A DNA stretch of 8,891 bases from JBBIQS01 sp037442205 (lineage in GTDB: Bacteria > Myxococcota > Myxococcia > Myxococcales > UBA5297): positions 1 to 8,891 of the forward strand of contig JBBIQS010000150.1 of the NCBI GenBank assembly GCA_037442205.1, given 5' to 3'. The notes under the pieces were generated by a model. The model ran no database searches and was not told the DNA's origin. It worked only from the letters and a program-made list of their open reading frames with translations. Shown in pieces: positions 6,721 to 8,891 of this stretch (positions are counted from its first letter, which is position 1; each line of letters starts with the position of its first letter). A program made the position numbers and the translations under genes.

Positions 6721-7419
6721 ATGGCAAAGAAGAAGCTGACGACCAAGAAGCCGGCGGCGAAGAAGTCCGCGGCGCCCAAGACCGCCAGGCGGCCCGCGCC
6801 AAAGAAGGCCGCTCCGAAGAAGCCCGCCCGCGCCGCCAAGCCGGCCAAGAAGCCCGCGGCTGCCAAGGCCAAGGTCGTCGCCCCCAAGGTCCAGCCGCGC
6901 CCGCCCAGCTCCCGCTCGCTACGCCTGCCGTCGCGCCGGTTCCTGGATCAGAAATCCTTCCAGCGCTGGCTGCAGCGCGAGCTTAATCCGTACCTCTACC
7001 GCTTCCTGGCGATGCTGCCCGACGACACCCGCGCCAAGCTCGACTTCTCCCCGGGCTCGCTGGACGTGGTCGAGGCCTGGCTGATCCATCGCTATCCCAG
7101 CCCGCATCCGCTGATGCTGCCCGGATCGCTTTCGGCGTGGCAGGGGGCCGCTGCCTACATCGGCGAGACCATGCGCCGAATCCTGGGCGGCCAGTGGAGC
7201 GTCGATCTCAAGAACGAGCAGGATCTCTACTTCGACCGCCCGGTGCTCGACCACTTCCCCGGCTGCGTGCTGCCCATCTGCCCGGAGTTGCTGACCTCTC
7301 TGGTGCTGGAGCGGCGCAGCGGACACGAGCTGCTCGAGGTCCTGGAGGCCAATCGCCCGGCCTCGACCCCGCCGCCGGCCCCGCCGACCACCGGCAGCAT
7401 GCGGACCCGGCTCCAGTAG
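6721..7419 (+). CDS. Protein with histone-H1-like basic tail and uncharacterised globular domain
   Basis: 232 residues. Residues 1-60 are Lys/Ala/Pro-rich, with 18 Lys and 4 Arg and no acidic residue, in motifs such as KKPAAKKSAAPK and APKKPARAAKPAKK. This resembles the C-terminal tail of eukaryotic histone H1 and bacterial H1-like proteins (AlgP/Hc1 style), which bind DNA or other polyanions without sequence preference. Residues about 72-210 form a globular domain with AKLDFSPGSLDVVEAWL and GAAAYIGETMRRILGGQW, followed by two Cys (182, 187). I do not recognise a named family, although the Gly-Glu...Gly-Gly-x-Trp pattern recalls small uncharacterised bacterial proteins. The end is Pro/Thr-rich. 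GAGGGA lies 4 bases before the ATG. A terminator follows. Role in nucleoid or RNA binding is inferred from charge only. Confidence 0.85.
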   Translation: MAKKKLTTKKPAAKKSAAPKTARRPAPKKAAPKKPARAAKPAKKPAAAKAKVVAPKVQPRPPSSRSLRLPSRRFLDQKSFQRWLQRELNPYLYRFLAMLPDDTRAKLDFSPGSLDVVEAWLIHRYPSPHPLMLPGSLSAWQGAAAYIGETMRRILGGQWSVDLKNEQDLYFDRPVLDHFPGCVLPICPELLTSLVLERRSGHELLEVLEANRPASTPPPAPPTTGSMRTRLQ

Positions 7420-7433
7420 CCCTTACTCGATCC

Positions 7434-7482
7434 AACAGGAAGGCCCCGCCGCTTCCACGCGCCGGGGCCTTCCTGTTTCTTT
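7434..7482 (+). terminator. Strong intrinsic terminator between convergent genes
   Basis: Bases 7434-7447 (aacaggaaggcccc) pair perfectly with 7464-7477. One more G-C pair, a C-C mismatch and three inner pairs extend the stem, and a 6-base loop (ttccac) closes it. TTTCTTT follows at 7476-7482 on the plus strand. It ends transcription of the H1-like gene, probably together with pepT. The hairpin is also 21 bases past the stop of the convergent secreted-protein gene and may serve both directions, but the minus-strand tail has only a short T run. Confidence 0.95.
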
Positions 7483-7502
7483 AGATTCTGTAGCAGATCC
7501 CG

Positions 7503-8519
7503 CTAGTTGGGATATCTGAAGACGTATTCCGATCGGTCGCTCCCCTCCAGCGACTTAGGAACCCCAGCCTCGGACGCCTCGAACGCCATCGTGACTCTTA
7601 CCGAGAAGTCCAGCCGGTGAGGGACCAGGGTGTCCGGCTCCGTGATCAGAGTCGATTCGGAGACGGTCTGGAGTTCCTTAGCCCGGGCAAGAATGTCTTC
7701 GGGCACCGGCGTAGAGTTCAGGCGATTGCCCACGCCCCGGATGAACCCGCCCAGCTGATCGGTCTTGGACTCGCACCGCAGGCGCAATTCGACGCACCGC
7801 GGCGCAACTTGGCCATCGACACACGGCAATCTTCGCACTGCCTGGGACCGACATGTCGACGGGACAGTCATCGACGGGACCAGCGGCACAGGGGCCACCG
7901 TTTCGGCCTCATACTCCTTGCCTACCTCGAGCTTCCCGCCAGCCCACGCCTCGACCAGGTAGTTCCAGAGCCTCTGCGATTCAACGCGAGTGACCTCGGC
8001 GAGGAGCGCGCTCTTCTTCTTTTTTTCCTGCGCAGACGCACCCTCCATCCCGAGGAGACCCTGCGAGGCGACGAACATCTCGTCGGCCCCCTCCTGCCGC
8101 AGATAGGCGCCATCCTCGCCGACGAAGTCGACGAGCAGACTCATCGTGCGGAGATCTTTCTCGCTCTTCGGCCCCACTGACGCGGGAGACCTCCAGTCCG
8201 AAGAGGTGATTCGATACTCGCGCCCGACCTTCCTGCCACTCATGGTGAAGGTTGCTCGCGCGGTGCCAGGGCGCTTTCCGCCGACTACCCTCCTGACGTG
8301 GGCGACCTTGGCCTCGAATTTGGCTGGCCAGTTGAATCTCAGGGCCACGGTGGCCGCGGTCGAGGACTCGTCCCTTTCCTCCGACGAAATCATCTCTTTT
8401 GTCGGAGTCGCGGCGGCAGGAGAGCCCAGCGCGATCAAGGCCACGACGCCGAGCATCGCCTTGGCGACAGGTCCGGGGGTGCGGATAGATGTGCGCGCAC
8501 CTCGAGCATGGCATCGCAT
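7503..8519 (-). CDS. Secreted protein of unknown function
   Basis: 338 residues from the ATG at 8519. The N-terminus is Arg-rich, then MLGVVALIALGSPAAA is a type I signal peptide with likely cleavage after Ala37, so the product is probably periplasmic or released. No lipobox Cys is seen. The mature part alternates polar and hydrophobic residues, consistent with beta-strands (VALRFNWPAKFEAKVAHVRR and, near the end, LDFSVRVTMAFEAS). A Lys-rich loop QEKKKKS lies at 164-170, and four Cys at 223, 233, 242 and 249 may form two disulfides. I recognise no family. The open frame continues to an ATG at 8762, but the chosen start has GAGG 8 bases upstream and gives an N-terminal signal; an ATG at 8456 is an alternative without a clear ribosome-binding site. 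It converges on the H1-like gene. Confidence 0.75.
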   Translation of the reverse strand: MRCHARGARTSIRTPGPVAKAMLGVVALIALGSPAAATPTKEMISSEERDESSTAATVALRFNWPAKFEAKVAHVRRVVGGKRPGTARATFTMSGRKVGREYRITSSDWRSPASVGPKSEKDLRTMSLLVDFVGEDGAYLRQEGADEMFVASQGLLGMEGASAQEKKKKSALLAEVTRVESQRLWNYLVEAWAGGKLEVGKEYEAETVAPVPLVPSMTVPSTCRSQAVRRLPCVDGQVAPRCVELRLRCESKTDQLGGFIRGVGNRLNSTPVPEDILARAKELQTVSESTLITEPDTLVPHRLDFSVRVTMAFEASEAGVPKSLEGSDRSEYVFRYPN

Positions 8520-8527
8520 TCTCGTAA

Positions 8528-8531
8528 CCTC
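8528..8531 (-). promoter_or_regulatory. Ribosome-binding site fixing the secreted-protein start
   Basis: GAGG on the minus strand is separated by 8 bases from the ATG at 8519. It favours this start over the in-frame ATG at 8762, which would add 81 residues of low-quality sequence and bury the signal peptide. Confidence 0.6.
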
Positions 8532-8891
8532 GCTTGCACGATGAGCGGCCCCGCCTCGCGCGAACTGGCGCGCATGAGGAGACCCTATCATCGCCCGGGA
8601 TGGAGTCCGAGGCATGACTCGCAAGCTGAACGGGTTCTGACCGCTCCGGGCAGCGACCGCGCGTCCGAATCGCCCACCCTGCGAAAACTCCGCGCCCGCC
8701 CTGTCTCCCGGAGTGAAGGGGTCGATCGAAACCGGGAATCCTCCCGGCCGACCGACCTCCATCGCTAGGAGTCTGTTGCGGAAAGGGCGCTGAGGCTGAG
8801 CGTCCTGCCAGCACCTGTAGCGCGTCCCGGGGCCAAAGAGTCAAGCGGCAGTTCGGCAGGTTGGCCGCCGCCCCTTGGGCGCGCTCAGGCT
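8532..8891. other. Gene-free right end
   Basis: No reading frame here has a protein-like sequence plus ribosome-binding site. The stretch should contain the promoter of the secreted-protein gene. TTGACT near 8842 (minus strand) lacks a good -10 partner and lies over 300 bases from the start. No repeat, tRNA or terminator was seen. Confidence 0.5.

Noticed and set aside
5244..6887. 547-codon open frame on the minus strand opposite pepT
   Set aside because: It overlaps the whole of pepT and part of the H1-like gene. The plus strand carries unmistakable peptidase motifs, so this frame is a GC-bias artefact.
8520..8762. 81-codon N-terminal extension of the secreted protein
   Set aside because: It would place the signal peptide about 100 residues inside the protein. 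The ATG at 8519 has GAGG at proper spacing.
8814..8847. TTGACT as the -35 of a minus-strand promoter
   Set aside because: The only loosely matching -10 (TACAGG) is 19 bases away and the site is over 300 bases from the nearest gene start.

Overview
The window is GC-rich (roughly two thirds G+C, with strong G/C bias at third codon positions) and has the look of a Myxococcota (myxobacterial-type deltaproteobacterial) chromosome. The main reasons are several predicted lipoproteins with Cys-rich or Asp-Ala-Gly-rich linkers in front of beta-propeller repeats, the 'CGTTCANLQQDPAHCGTC' type of Cys motif, and a Lys/Ala/Pro-rich histone-H1-like tail. No RNA gene, CRISPR array, insertion sequence or phage gene was seen. 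Assignment to the phylum is inference from protein style, not from a marker gene.

Left half (1-4990), all on the minus strand: three predicted lipoproteins, each built on a different beta-propeller family. From right to left they are an NHL-repeat protein (3587-4990), a Cys-rich/kelch protein (1251-3113) and an RCC1-repeat protein (1-951, running off the window edge). Gaps of 473 and 299 bases, with GC-rich hairpins just after the first two stop codons, suggest separately transcribed genes rather than one tight operon. Signal sequences with a lipobox-like cysteine predict export and lipid anchoring, so they probably act at the cell surface or periplasmic face of the envelope. Their ligands are unknown.

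Right half: pepT (5370-6644, plus strand) encodes a complete peptidase T with all expected zinc-binding and catalytic residues. It is followed 76 bases later by a 232-residue protein with a histone-H1-like basic tail on an unrecognised globular domain (6721-7419). A very strong intrinsic terminator (7434-7482) ends this pair. It lies between that gene and a convergent minus-strand gene for a secreted protein of unknown function (7503-8519). The last 372 bases hold no convincing gene.

The most interesting items are the run of three different propeller lipoproteins with exact-length internal repeats, competing hairpins with a T-tract upstream of pepT, the H1-like tail fusion, and a start-less open frame with a CPxC motif between the first two propeller genes.
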